Assembly (NCBI GenBank): GCA_035519535.1
Contig: DATIWF010000104.1
Coordinates: 4,370-68,369 of the forward strand
Reading direction: 5' to 3'
Source of the DNA: DATEGZ01 sp035519535
GTDB taxonomy: Bacteria; Acidobacteriota; Vicinamibacteria; Vicinamibacterales; SCN-69-37
Length of the DNA stretch: 64,000 nt
Shown: piece after piece, positions 33,609-42,189 of the stretch
Layout: each line of letters starts with the position of its first letter
Numbering within the stretch: position 1 is the stretch's first letter
Made by a program: the position numbers and the translations under genes
The notes under the pieces: generated by a model
The model's database searches: none
Told to the model about the DNA's origin: nothing
Seen by the model: only the letters and a program-made list of their open reading frames with translations

Positions 33609-34333
33609 TGGCGACCCTGCACACGCAAGGCCTGACCAAAGCGTACGGCGGGCGCACCGTGGTGCGCGACGTGGTGCTCGACGTCTCGTCGGGCGAGGTC
33701 GTCGGCCTGCTCGGCCCGAACGGCGCCGGCAAGACGACGACGTTCGGCATGGTGGTCGGCCTCGTCGGTCCGGACGCCGGTCGAGTGCTCCTCGACGACG
33801 AGGACGTCACGTCGGCGCCGATGTACGTGCGCGCGCGCAAGGGCATCGGCTATCTGCCGCAGGAGCCCTCGATCTTCCGCGGGTTGACGGTGGAGCAGAA
33901 CATCCTCGCGATCCTCGAGACGCTGCCGATCGACGCCGAGACGCGGGCGTCGCGCCTGCGCGAGCTGCTCGCCGAGCTGAACCTGACGCCGCTCGCGCGC
34001 TCGAAAGCCCACACGCTGTCGGGCGGCGAGCGCCGCCGCGTGGAGATCACGCGGGCGCTCGTCAACTCCCCGAAGTTCATCCTGCTCGACGAACCGTTCG
34101 CCGGCATCGATCCCATTGCTGTAAGTGAGATCCAGAAGATCATCTTTCATCTCAAGGCGCGCGGCATCGGCGTGCTCGTGACGGACCACAACGTGCGGGA
34201 AACGCTGAGGATCACCGATCGCGCCTATATCGTGCACGATGGCGTGATATTCCGCAGCGGCACGCCCGCCACGCTGGCCGCCGACGACGAGGTGAAGCGG
34301 ATTTACCTCGGCGCGGATTTCCGCCTGGACTAA
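33608..34333 (+). CDS. lptB: LPS export ABC transporter ATPase LptB
   Basis: The 241-residue ABC ATPase has Walker A GPNGAGKTTT at residues 36-45, Q-loop GYLPQEPSIF, signature LSGGERRR, Walker B FILLDEPFAGIDP and the H-loop VLVTDHNVRETL. The QEPSIFRGLTVEQNI segment and the VTDHNVRETL ending are characteristic of LptB. It powers extraction of LPS by the LptF/LptG permease, here encoded as a fusion at 50300-52624. It is coupled to the LptC-LptA fusion by a one-base overlap. Confidence 0.96.
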   Translation: MATLHTQGLTKAYGGRTVVRDVVLDVSSGEVVGLLGPNGAGKTTTFGMVVGLVGPDAGRVLLDDEDVTSAPMYVRARKGIGYLPQEPSIFRGLTVEQNILAILETLPIDAETRASRLRELLAELNLTPLARSKAHTLSGGERRRVEITRALVNSPKFILLDEPFAGIDPIAVSEIQKIIFHLKARGIGVLVTDHNVRETLRITDRAYIVHDGVIFRSGTPATLAADDEVKRIYLGADFRLD

Positions 34334-34355
34334 TATTGAGGGCGGCACCGATCTG

Positions 34356-35786
34356 ATGGCTATCCACCAGAAGCTCAACGCGCGGCTCGTCCAGAAGCTG
34401 ATCCTGACGCCCTCGCTGCAGCAGGCGATCAAGCTCCTGCCGATGTCGACGCTCGAGCTTGCCGAGCTCCTCAATCAGGAGATGGTGGAGAACCCGCTCC
34501 TCGAGGAGGTGCCGACCGAGGACGCGCAGACCGCCGAGGCCGCGGCCACGCCCGAGCAGCCCGAGGCCGCCAAGGCCAAAGACGACGGCAAGGACGCCTG
34601 GGACGACGCCGACTACGAGTACTTCTTCGGCGAGTACCTCGACGAGGGCTACCGGCCCCGGCAGCCGCAGGAAGTGAAAGAGCTCCCGCCGATCGAGAAC
34701 ACGCTCTCGACGAAGAGCTCGCTCGCCGACCACCTCATGTGGCAGCTCAACCTCCAGACGAGCGACAACACGATTCGCGAGATCGGCGCGGCCATCGTCG
34801 GCAACATCGACGAGGACGGCTATCTCGTCGCCTCGGTCAACGAAATCGCCGCGCTCGGCAACTGGGACGTCGCGATCGTCGAGAAGGCGCTCGAGCACGT
34901 GCAGTCGTTCGACCCGATCGGCGTCGGCGCGCGCGACCTGCAGGAATGCCTGCTGCTGCAGCTGCGTCATCTGGGCCTGGCCGGCACGCCCGCCGAGGTC
35001 CTCGTCCGCGACCACCTGCGACTGCTGCAGAACCACCGCATCCCGGAGCTCGCCCGCGCCCTCGGCGTGGAGCCCGAGGAGGTCAAGGCGCACATCGAGT
35101 TCATCAAGCACCTCGACCCGAAGCCAGGCGCGCGCTACAGTCCGGCCGACTCGCAGTACGTCATCCCCGACGTCTACGTCGTCAAGACCGACGACGGGTA
35201 TCGGGCGCTGCTGAACGAGGACGGGCTGCCGCAGCTCCGGATCAGTCCCGTCTACCGGCGGCTGCTCGACAAGGGAGGCGAGACGTCGGACGAGACGCGG
35301 GCCTACGTCAAGGACAAGTTCCGGTCGGCGCTGTGGCTGCTGAAGTCGGTGGACCAGCGGCAGAAGACGATCCTCAAGGTCGCGACGAGCATCATCAACT
35401 TCCAGCGCGACTTCCTCGACCGCGGCATCGAGCACCTGCGGCCGCTCGTCCTGCGCGACGTGGCGAACGACATCGGCATGCACGAATCGACGGTCTCGCG
35501 CGTCGTCAACAACAAGTACATGCACACCCCGCAGGGCGTGTACGAGATGAAGTTCTTCTTCCACAGCGGCATCAGCAGCTCCTTCGGCGAGAGCGTGTCG
35601 TCGGTGACGATCAAGCAGCGCATCCGGAAGATCATCGAGGGCGAGGACCAGCGCCGGCCGCTGAGCGACTCGAAGATCATGAGCATCCTGCAGAAGGAAG
35701 GGCTCGTGCTGGCACGCCGGACGATTGCCAAGTACCGGGAAGAGCTGAAGATTCCGACGTCCAACCAGCGCAAGGTCCTCTACTGA
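34356..35786 (+). CDS. rpoN: RNA polymerase sigma-54 factor
   Basis: The 476-residue protein has all three regions. The glutamine/leucine-rich activator-responsive N-terminus is LVQKLILTPSLQQAIKLLPM, followed by an acidic linker. The core-binding domain comes next, then the helix-turn-helix VANDIGMHESTVSRVVNNKY and the RpoN box ARRTIAKYREEL at about residue 453. It directs transcription from -24/-12 promoters with enhancer-binding proteins. Its place between lptB and hpf is the classic proteobacterial order. Confidence 0.97.
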   Translation: MAIHQKLNARLVQKLILTPSLQQAIKLLPMSTLELAELLNQEMVENPLLEEVPTEDAQTAEAAATPEQPEAAKAKDDGKDAWDDADYEYFFGEYLDEGYRPRQPQEVKELPPIENTLSTKSSLADHLMWQLNLQTSDNTIREIGAAIVGNIDEDGYLVASVNEIAALGNWDVAIVEKALEHVQSFDPIGVGARDLQECLLLQLRHLGLAGTPAEVLVRDHLRLLQNHRIPELARALGVEPEEVKAHIEFIKHLDPKPGARYSPADSQYVIPDVYVVKTDDGYRALLNEDGLPQLRISPVYRRLLDKGGETSDETRAYVKDKFRSALWLLKSVDQRQKTILKVATSIINFQRDFLDRGIEHLRPLVLRDVANDIGMHESTVSRVVNNKYMHTPQGVYEMKFFFHSGISSSFGESVSSVTIKQRIRKIIEGEDQRRPLSDSKIMSILQKEGLVLARRTIAKYREELKIPTSNQRKVLY

Positions 35787-35808
35787 CGCGCACGGAGGTC
35801 CGCAGGCG

Positions 35809-36342
35809 ATGAAGCTCACTGTCACGGGCCGCCGCGTGGCCGTCACCGAGGCGATTCGCACGGAGATCGCCCGCAAGCTGCGCCGGCTCGAGCGCGTGCT
35901 CAACGACAGCGCGGTGTCCGCGCAGTGCGTCGTCGGACGCGAGCGGCAGACGTTCTCCTGCGAGCTCACCGTGCACGCGCGCGGCGACCACATGCTGCAC
36001 GCTGTCGGCCGGGATGCCCGGCTGTCGGCCGCCGTCGCCGCGGCCGTGGAGCGGGTCGGCCAGCAGGCGAGCCGCCTGAGCGATCGGTGGAAGACGCGGC
36101 GGCGGGCCCCGGGCCGCGCTTCGGCGCCCGCCGACGGCGGGGAGGGCCGCAGCGCGGCGTCGCCACGCGTCGTGCGCTCGCGTGACTACGCCGTCAAGCC
36201 GATGTCGGTCGAGGACGCGATGCTCGAGCTCGCCGGCGGCCGGCGCGCGTTTCTCATCTTCCGGCACGCCGCCTCCGAGCGCGTCGCCGTGCTGTTCCGA
36301 CGGCCCGACGGCCATTTCGGGTTGATCGAGCCCGAGGCCTAG
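35809..36342 (+). CDS. hpf: Ribosome hibernation promoting factor, long form
   Basis: The 177-residue protein has an N-terminal S30AE/HPF domain (MKLTVTGRRVAVTEAIRTEI, CELTVHARGDHMLHAVGRD) and, after a basic Pro/Ala linker, the C-terminal dimerisation domain (DYAVKPMSVEDAMLELAGG, HFGLIEPEA). The long form dimerises 70S ribosomes into 100S particles in stationary phase. The linker is unusually Arg/Pro-rich. It ends directly against the GTG of hprK. Confidence 0.93.
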   Translation: MKLTVTGRRVAVTEAIRTEIARKLRRLERVLNDSAVSAQCVVGRERQTFSCELTVHARGDHMLHAVGRDARLSAAVAAAVERVGQQASRLSDRWKTRRRAPGRASAPADGGEGRSAASPRVVRSRDYAVKPMSVEDAMLELAGGRRAFLIFRHAASERVAVLFRRPDGHFGLIEPEA

Positions 36343-37326
36343 GTGACGGCGGCCGGCGTCACCGTCGGAGCGTTGCTCGGCGCCCGCGGCGCAGGCAGCG
36401 GCCTCGAGCTCGATCTGCTCGCGGGCGCGTCCGGCCTCGATCGGCGCATCACCCTCCCGTACATCCAGAAGACCGGCCTCGCGCTCGCCGGCTTCGACGA
36501 GTATCTGCGCGCCGGGCGCGTGCTCGTGTTCGGCGAGAGCGAGATCCGCTTTCTCGAGCGCATGGACCCGGCGGCCAGGACGCAGGTGCTGCGGCGCCTG
36601 TTCGCGCGCGACTTCCCGTGCGTGCTGATGACGATGGGGCTCGACGGCCCGGCGGAGCTCGCGGCGGAGGCGGAGCGCGCGAGCGTGCCGCTCGTACGCA
36701 CGGCGCTCACGACGCCGGCGGCCATCGCGCGGGTGACGGCGCTGCTCGAAGACCGGCTGGCGCCCCGCGAGACCCGTCACGGCGTGCTGCTCGACATCCT
36801 CGGACTCGGGGTGTTTCTCGTGGGCGAAAGCGGCATCGGCAAGAGCGAGTGCGCGCTCGACCTGGTCGTGCGCGGCCACCGGCTGGTGGCCGACGACACG
36901 GTCGAGGTCCGCTGCCGCGAGCAATCGGTCCTCATCGGCAGCTGCCCCGAGCTCACCCGGCACCACGTCGAGATTCGCGGCCTCGGGCTCGTCAACGTCA
37001 CCGACCTGTTCGGGGTCTCGGCCACGCGGTCGTCCAAGCGCATCGAGCTCGTCGTCCAGCTCGAGCGGTGGGAGAGCGGCCGCGAGTACGACCGGCTCGG
37101 CCTCGACGCCGAGACGATGGAGATCCTGGGCATCCGCGTGCCGTGCGTGCGGATGCCGGTGGCGCCGGGCCGGAATCTCGCGATGCTCGTCGAGGTCGCG
37201 GCGCGGAACCAGCTGCTGCGGAGCCGCGGCCGGCATGCCGCCCGACTGCTCACCGAGCGCCTCGAGCGGCGGCTCGAGCGGCTCGCCGATCGCGACACGG
37301 ACGATCCGGAGGCCGACGAGCTGTGA
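36343..37326 (+). CDS. hprK: HPr kinase/phosphorylase
   Basis: The protein is 327 residues from GTG 36343, immediately after the hpf stop. The N-terminal domain is followed by the catalytic domain with RHGVLLDILGLGVFLVGESGIGKSECALDLV (in pieces). Walker A GESGIGKS is at residues 161-168, and the HPrK signature is LGLVNVTDLFGVSATRSSKRIEL (split here). It phosphorylates and dephosphorylates Ser46 of HPr, and the HPr encoded downstream at 38699 has that serine. Its stop overlaps rapZ (GTGA). Confidence 0.95.
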   Translation: MTAAGVTVGALLGARGAGSGLELDLLAGASGLDRRITLPYIQKTGLALAGFDEYLRAGRVLVFGESEIRFLERMDPAARTQVLRRLFARDFPCVLMTMGLDGPAELAAEAERASVPLVRTALTTPAAIARVTALLEDRLAPRETRHGVLLDILGLGVFLVGESGIGKSECALDLVVRGHRLVADDTVEVRCREQSVLIGSCPELTRHHVEIRGLGLVNVTDLFGVSATRSSKRIELVVQLERWESGREYDRLGLDAETMEILGIRVPCVRMPVAPGRNLAMLVEVAARNQLLRSRGRHAARLLTERLERRLERLADRDTDDPEADEL

Positions 37327-38234
37327 CGCGGCTCAGGCACTCCCGTGCCGGCGCGCTGGGCCGCCGCGCGGCCCGGTTCGTCGTCGTCACGGGCATGTCC
37401 GGCGCCGGCAAGTCTCAGGCGATCCGCGCGCTCGAGGACCTGGGCTACTTCTGCGTCGACAATCTGCCGGTCGCGCTCATCCCGACGTTCGCCGACCTCA
37501 CGCTGTCGAGCCAGGGCGAGATCCGGCGCGCGGCCGTGGTCGTCGACGTGCGCGAGGGCACGGCGCTCGCGCGGTTCCCGACGGTCTACACGCAGCTCAA
37601 GCGCCAGGCCGCGCAGGCGGTGCGCCTCATGTTCCTCGATGCCGGCGACGCCGCGCTGCTGCGCCGGTTCAGCGAGACGCGCCGGCCGCATCCGCTCGCC
37701 GAGGGCCGGTCGGTGGCCGAGGCGATTCGCGTCGAGCGCCGGCTGCTTCAGCCGATGCGGCGCCTGGCCGATCAGATCCTCGACACCAGCACGCTGAACG
37801 TGCACGAGCTGCGCCGGCGGATTCTGGAGTCGACCAGCGGCGCGGGCACGGCGGCGCCACTCGTCGTGAACGTCCTCAGCTTCGGGTTCGGCCGCGGCGT
37901 GCCGCCCGACGCCGACCTGCTGTTCGACGTGCGCTTCCTCCCGAATCCGCATTTCGTCACGGCGCTCCGCCCGTGGACGGGGCGCAGCGCGCGCGTCGCC
38001 CGGTTCGTCATGCGCGCGCCCGCGGCGCGGCGGTTCCTCCAGCTCACCGCGGCGCTCCTGCGGTTCCTCGTTCCGCAGTACATCGCGGAGGGCAAGTCGT
38101 ATCTGACCGTCGCGATTGGCTGCACCGGCGGCCGGCACCGGTCGGTGGCGATAGCCGAGGCGCTCGGCAAGCGGCTGCGGGGCCTCCGGGGAATCGAGCT
38201 GCAGGTGCGCCACCGCGATGCGGCCGCTGGATAG
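37323..38234 (+). CDS. rapZ: RapZ-family nucleotide-binding protein (RNase adapter)
   Basis: The protein is 303 residues from GTG 37323, which overlaps the hprK stop. The N-terminal P-loop domain has TGMSGAGKSQAIRALEDLGYFCVDNLP. The C-terminal domain has FGFGRGVPPDADLLFDVRFLPNP and GCTGGRHRSVAIAEAL, the amino-sugar-phosphate-binding region. In E. coli RapZ senses glucosamine-6-phosphate and controls GlmS mRNA decay. That is suggestive here because nagB, an N-acetylhexosamine kinase and murQ lie 6-8 kb downstream. A regulatory role in this organism is inferred. Confidence 0.94.
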   Translation: MTRLRHSRAGALGRRAARFVVVTGMSGAGKSQAIRALEDLGYFCVDNLPVALIPTFADLTLSSQGEIRRAAVVVDVREGTALARFPTVYTQLKRQAAQAVRLMFLDAGDAALLRRFSETRRPHPLAEGRSVAEAIRVERRLLQPMRRLADQILDTSTLNVHELRRRILESTSGAGTAAPLVVNVLSFGFGRGVPPDADLLFDVRFLPNPHFVTALRPWTGRSARVARFVMRAPAARRFLQLTAALLRFLVPQYIAEGKSYLTVAIGCTGGRHRSVAIAEALGKRLRGLRGIELQVRHRDAAAG

Positions 38235-38253
38235 GACACGATAGGATGCTCGT

Positions 38254-38697
38254 GTGACGAACGGGGACCGGTCGCTCGGCGTCGTCGTCGTGACGCACGG
38301 CCAGCTGGCCAGCGAACTGCTCAACGCCGCCGAAATGATCGTCGGCGATTTGCCGGGCTTCGCCGCCGTGTCGATCGGCTGGCAGGATCCGGTCGATACG
38401 GCGCGCGAGGCGATCGAGCGGGCAATCGCCCGGGTGGACCGCGGCGGCGGCGTCCTGCTGCTCACCGACATGTTCGGGGGGACGCCGGCCAACCTCGGCC
38501 TGACGTTCCTCGAGGCCGGGCGCATCGAGGTGGTCACCGGCGTCAATCTGCCGATGCTCATCAAGCTCGCGAAGGCGCCGGAGGGCGATGACCTGCGCGC
38601 CCGGGCGCGCGAGCTGTGCGACCACGGACGCGCGGCGATTCGCGTCGCGTCCGACCTGCTCCGCGCCGACCCCGAGAGCCCGGGCCACGAGGGGTAG
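38254..38697 (+). CDS. PTS EIIA component, mannose family
   Basis: The 147-residue stand-alone EIIA-Man domain has the phospho-acceptor His15 in VVVVTHGQLASELL and the LLLTDMFGGTPANL loop. No EIIB, EIIC or EIID lies nearby, so a regulatory role is likely and not sugar uptake. The GTG start has AGGA seven bases upstream. It is followed one base later by the HPr gene. Confidence 0.9.
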   Translation: MTNGDRSLGVVVVTHGQLASELLNAAEMIVGDLPGFAAVSIGWQDPVDTAREAIERAIARVDRGGGVLLLTDMFGGTPANLGLTFLEAGRIEVVTGVNLPMLIKLAKAPEGDDLRARARELCDHGRAAIRVASDLLRADPESPGHEG

Positions 38698-38698
38698 C

Positions 38699-38965
38699 GT
38701 GACATCACGCCGCGTGCCGATCATCAACGCGCTGGGCCTCCACGCGCGCGCCGCCGCCAGGTTCGTCAAGCTGGCCAGCGCGTATCGCAGTCAGATCCGC
38801 GTGACGCGCGGACAGCGGACGATGGACGGCAAGAGCATCCTGGGCCTGCTCCTGCTCGCCGCGGCCCGCGGCAGCCAGATCGAGATCAGCGCCGACGGTC
38901 CCGACGAAGCCGAGGCGCTCGCGGCGCTCTGCGGACTCGTCGCGCAGGGGTTCGAGGAAGCATGA
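38699..38965 (+). CDS. Phosphocarrier protein HPr
   Basis: The 88-residue protein carries both regulatory sites. His15 in NALGLHARAAARFVKLA is phosphorylated by EI. Ser46 in MDGKSILGLLLLAA is the target of HPr kinase. Both fall exactly at the canonical positions when translation starts at GTG 38699. Its stop overlaps the EI start (ATGA). Confidence 0.94.
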   Translation: MTSRRVPIINALGLHARAAARFVKLASAYRSQIRVTRGQRTMDGKSILGLLLLAAARGSQIEISADGPDEAEALAALCGLVAQGFEEA

Positions 38966-40728
38966 CCAAGCTCACGGGGCGCGGCGTGGCGCCGGGCATC
39001 GCCGTGGGGCGGGCGGTCGTGGCCGTGCGCGCGGCCCCGCAGGTGCGCTATCGGCTGGCCACGAGCGGCGTGGACCGCGAGCGCCAGCGCCTGCGCGCCG
39101 CGCGCGAACGCACGCGCGTCGAGCTCGAGGAGATCTCCTCGCGCGTGTCGCGGACCGCGGGCCCCGCGCAAGCCGCCATCTTCGCCGCGCAGCTGCTGAT
39201 GCTCGACGACCCGCTCCTCACCAAGCGCGCGGACGAGCTCATCCGCCTCGAGCGCATCAACGGCGACTGGGCGCTCGAGCGGGCCATCGCCGAGCTGCAC
39301 GAGGTCTTCGCGCGGGAGGGCGACGACTGGCTGCGCGAGCGCGTCGGCGACCTCGCGGACGTCGGCGGGCGCCTGCAGCGCAACCTGCGCCCGGGCCGCG
39401 ACCCGCTGGTCGACCTCATCCAGGAGCTCGAGCCGCCGCTCGTCATCGTCGCCGACGAGCTCTCGCCGTCGCTGGCCGCGCAGCTCGACTGGACGCGCGT
39501 CCGCGGGCTGATCTGCGACGTCGGCAGCCCGACGCACCACACGGTGATCCTGGCGCGGTCGCTCGGCGTGCCCGCCGTCGTCGGGCTGGGCGGCGCCACG
39601 CAGGTCATTGCACCCGGGCAGACGCTGGCGGTCGACGGCACCACCGGCGAGGTCGTCGTCGAGCCCAGCGACGAGGCGCTCGAGCGCTGGCGGCAGCGCG
39701 CGGAGCTCGCGACGGCCGCGCTCCGGCGGCTCGACGAGCTGCGGTCCCGGCCGGCCACCACCGCCGACGGGTGGCGGATCCGGCTCGAAGCGAATCTCGA
39801 GATCGCGGACGACGTGGGCCGCGTCCGCGACGCCGGCGCCGAAGGCATCGGCCTGTATCGATCCGAGTTCCTGCTCGACGCGGCGCGCCCGGAGGCCGCG
39901 TCCGAAGACGCGCAGCTCGAGACGTATCACACCCTGCTCGAAGCCATGCGCCCGATGCCGGTGACGATCCGGACGTTCGACGCGGGCGAGGATCGGTGGG
40001 GCAGCGACACGCGCGGCGGCGGCCACCGCGAGCGCTTCGGCCTGCGCGGCATCCGCGCCGCCATCCGCCACGACGAGCGATTCCGCCTCCAGATTCGCGC
40101 CCTGCTGCGGGCCGCGCCGGCCGGGACGCTCCGCATTCTGCTGCCGTTCGTGACGACGCCCGATGAGCTCAGGCAGGCGCGCGCGCTCATCGCGGAGGTC
40201 GCGCGCGAGGTGGGCGCCGTCGCGGCCGTGCCGGTCGGCGCGATGATCGAAGTGCCGGCCGCGGCGCTGACCGTCGACCATCTCGCCGCGCACGCCGATT
40301 TCCTGAGCGTCGGCACGAACGACCTCATCCAGTACACTCTCGCGATCGACCGGACGGACGAGCGGCTCGCGGGCCACTACGAACCGCGCACGCCCGCCGT
40401 CCTGCGGCTGCTGCGGTCGATCTCGGTGATGGGCCGCCGCGCGAAATGCGACCTGTCGGTCTGCGGCGAGATGGCCGCCGATCCGCTGCTCGTCGGCCTG
40501 CTCGTCGGTCTCGGCTTCCGGACGTTCAGCATGACGCCGGCGGCGATTCCGATCGTCAAGCGCGGGCTGGCCGCCCTCGACGGCGCGCAGGCCGAGGACG
40601 TCGCGCGCCGGGCGCTCCGCGCCGCGTCGGTCGATGACGTGGACGCGCTGCTCGCGCCGATGGCCGATGCGATGCATCGCGCCGCCGTCGCCGTCGCGAC
40701 GCCGGCGCCAGGAAAGGATCGTTCATGA
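38962..40728 (+). CDS. ptsI: PTS enzyme I (phosphoenolpyruvate-protein phosphotransferase)
   Basis: The 588-residue protein is the usual EI length. The swivelling domain has its phospho-acceptor histidine at about residue 193 in GSPTHHTVILARSLGVPAVVG. Most EI proteins read G-G-x-T-S-H-T here, so the residue before the histidine is His instead of Ser. The PEP-binding barrel shows EGIGLYRSEFLL, GTNDLIQYTLAIDR and the catalytic cysteine in LSVCGEMAADP. It phosphorylates HPr from PEP. It overlaps genes on both sides. Confidence 0.95.
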   Translation: MTKLTGRGVAPGIAVGRAVVAVRAAPQVRYRLATSGVDRERQRLRAARERTRVELEEISSRVSRTAGPAQAAIFAAQLLMLDDPLLTKRADELIRLERINGDWALERAIAELHEVFAREGDDWLRERVGDLADVGGRLQRNLRPGRDPLVDLIQELEPPLVIVADELSPSLAAQLDWTRVRGLICDVGSPTHHTVILARSLGVPAVVGLGGATQVIAPGQTLAVDGTTGEVVVEPSDEALERWRQRAELATAALRRLDELRSRPATTADGWRIRLEANLEIADDVGRVRDAGAEGIGLYRSEFLLDAARPEAASEDAQLETYHTLLEAMRPMPVTIRTFDAGEDRWGSDTRGGGHRERFGLRGIRAAIRHDERFRLQIRALLRAAPAGTLRILLPFVTTPDELRQARALIAEVAREVGAVAAVPVGAMIEVPAAALTVDHLAAHADFLSVGTNDLIQYTLAIDRTDERLAGHYEPRTPAVLRLLRSISVMGRRAKCDLSVCGEMAADPLLVGLLVGLGFRTFSMTPAAIPIVKRGLAALDGAQAEDVARRALRAASVDDVDALLAPMADAMHRAAVAVATPAPGKDRS

Positions 40729-41090
40729 GTGACGTGACGCGTGTGGACAAGCCGTGGGGCTACGAGCTGCACTGGGCCAAGACCGATCGGTACGTCGGCA
40801 AAATCATTCACGTCAACAAGGGCCACGCGCTGAGCCTCCAGTATCACAATCTCAAGGACGAGACGATCTTCCTGTGGGCCGGAAAGCTGCTGTTCGAGAT
40901 CGAAGTCGACGGCACGCTCGTCGCGCGCGAGATGCGGCCGGGCGAAGCCGTCCACGTCACCCCCAGGACGGTGCATCGCATGACGGCGATCGAGGACTCC
41001 GATATCCTGGAGGCCTCCACGCCCGAGCTGCACGACGTCGTCAGGCTCGAAGATCGCTACGGTCGGACCGATCCAGGCTCGAAGCGTTAG
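40725..41090 (+). CDS. Small cupin, mannose-6-phosphate isomerase type II-like
   Basis: The 121-residue single cupin has VDKPWGYELHWAKTDRYVGKIIHV at the start and the metal-site motif G-H-x-L-S-L-Q-Y-H-x(n)-E (GHALSLQYHNLKDETIFLWAG), with the second motif PGEAVHVTPRTVHRM. It resembles the isomerase half of sugar-phosphate isomerase/guanylyltransferase proteins. The reaction would interconvert a hexose phosphate, but the substrate is not certain. It overlaps ptsI by four bases and ends the plus-strand run. Confidence 0.75.
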   Translation: MSDVTRVDKPWGYELHWAKTDRYVGKIIHVNKGHALSLQYHNLKDETIFLWAGKLLFEIEVDGTLVAREMRPGEAVHVTPRTVHRMTAIEDSDILEASTPELHDVVRLEDRYGRTDPGSKR

Positions 41091-41115
41091 GAGCCGGCCC
41101 AAGCGGACTCACGCG

Positions 41116-42189
41116 CTAGATCACCGACATGACCGCGTCGTGCACCCTCGGTCGGAGCGCGACCAGGGCGTCGTTCGCGCGCGTCGGGTGCACGCGGTTC
41201 GTGAGCCACGCCACGTAGACGTCGTTGACGGGATCGATCCAGAGCGACGTGCCGGTGAAGCCCGTGTGCCCGAACGCCCGCGGCGACATGCGCGCGCCGC
41301 ACGAGGAGGTGGGCAGCATGGTGTCCCAGCCGAGCGCGCGCGAGCTCGCCGGAACGCCCGATCGCGTCGTGAAGCGCGCGATCTCGTCTGGCGAGCCGAG
41401 CGCCGTCGGCGCCTGAAACGTCTCGAGCACGAGCCGCGCGAACGTCCCCACGCCCGCGGCCGTGCCGAACAGGCCGGCGTGACCGGCCACGCCGCCGAGC
41501 GCCGCGGCGTTCTCGTCGTGCACCTCACCCTGCAGCACGCGGCCGCGCCATCCGTCCACTTCGGTGGGCGCCGTGCGATGGCGCCACTCGGCCGGCGGCA
41601 GATAGCGCACGCCCGTGCCCCAGCGCGCGTCGAGATCGGCGAGCTGCCGGTCGAGCGGCGCCCCGACGCTGTCCTCGAGCGCGAACCCGAGCAGGATGAA
41701 GCCGAGGTCGGAGTAGACCGACCGCACGCCGGGGGCGCGATCGAGCGGCAGCGCGGCGAGCGCGCGCTCGACCTCGGCGCGGCCGCGCGCCCGCTCCCAC
41801 AGCCGCGCGTGCGCAGGCAGACCGGACGAGTGGTCGAGCAGCTGCCGAACGGTCACGCGCGCTCGATCGGCGCCGCGCCACCACGACAGCCGATCGGCCA
41901 GGAGCGTGTCCAGGGCGATCGCGCCGTCGCGCACCTGGCCCATCGCGATCGACGTCGTCGCGATGACCTTCGTGAGTGAGGCCAGGTCGAAGATCGTATC
42001 GACGCCGCACGCCGGCGAGCCGTCATCGAACGTGAGCCGCCCGAACGCCTCGCGCCACCACGGCATCCGCCGACGGCCGACTTCGATGACGGCCGCGGGA
42101 TACGCGCGCGATGCCAGGCCGCCCGCAATCACCTCCCGCACCGGCGCGAACCGCGCGGCGTCCGCGAGGAGCGGCTCGTCGGCGCGCAT
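41116..42189 (-). CDS. Serine hydrolase, beta-lactamase/DD-peptidase (class C) family
   Basis: The 357-residue protein has the three serine-hydrolase motifs: S-x-x-K as Ser71-Leu-Thr-Lys74 in DLASLTKVIATT, Y-x-N/D-like YSDLGFILLGFALE, and the K/H-T-G equivalent GHTGFTGTSLW. There is no obvious signal peptide. Family members cleave D-alanyl peptides, beta-lactams or esters. Neighbours (a GH10-like hydrolase, murQ, N-acetylhexosamine kinase) favour cell-wall peptide recycling, by inference. Its ATG directly follows the stop of the upstream hydrolase gene. Confidence 0.85.
   Translation of the reverse strand: MRADEPLLADAARFAPVREVIAGGLASRAYPAAVIEVGRRRMPWWREAFGRLTFDDGSPACGVDTIFDLASLTKVIATTSIAMGQVRDGAIALDTLLADRLSWWRGADRARVTVRQLLDHSSGLPAHARLWERARGRAEVERALAALPLDRAPGVRSVYSDLGFILLGFALEDSVGAPLDRQLADLDARWGTGVRYLPPAEWRHRTAPTEVDGWRGRVLQGEVHDENAAALGGVAGHAGLFGTAAGVGTFARLVLETFQAPTALGSPDEIARFTTRSGVPASSRALGWDTMLPTSSCGARMSPRAFGHTGFTGTSLWIDPVNDVYVAWLTNRVHPTRANDALVALRPRVHDAVMSVI

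Noticed and set aside
38234..38254. Leaderless start for the PTS EIIA gene (TAGGAT 6 bp before GTG)
   Set aside because: AGGA seven bases before the GTG is an adequate ribosome binding site and the gene is inside an operon, so the -10 reading is unnecessary.
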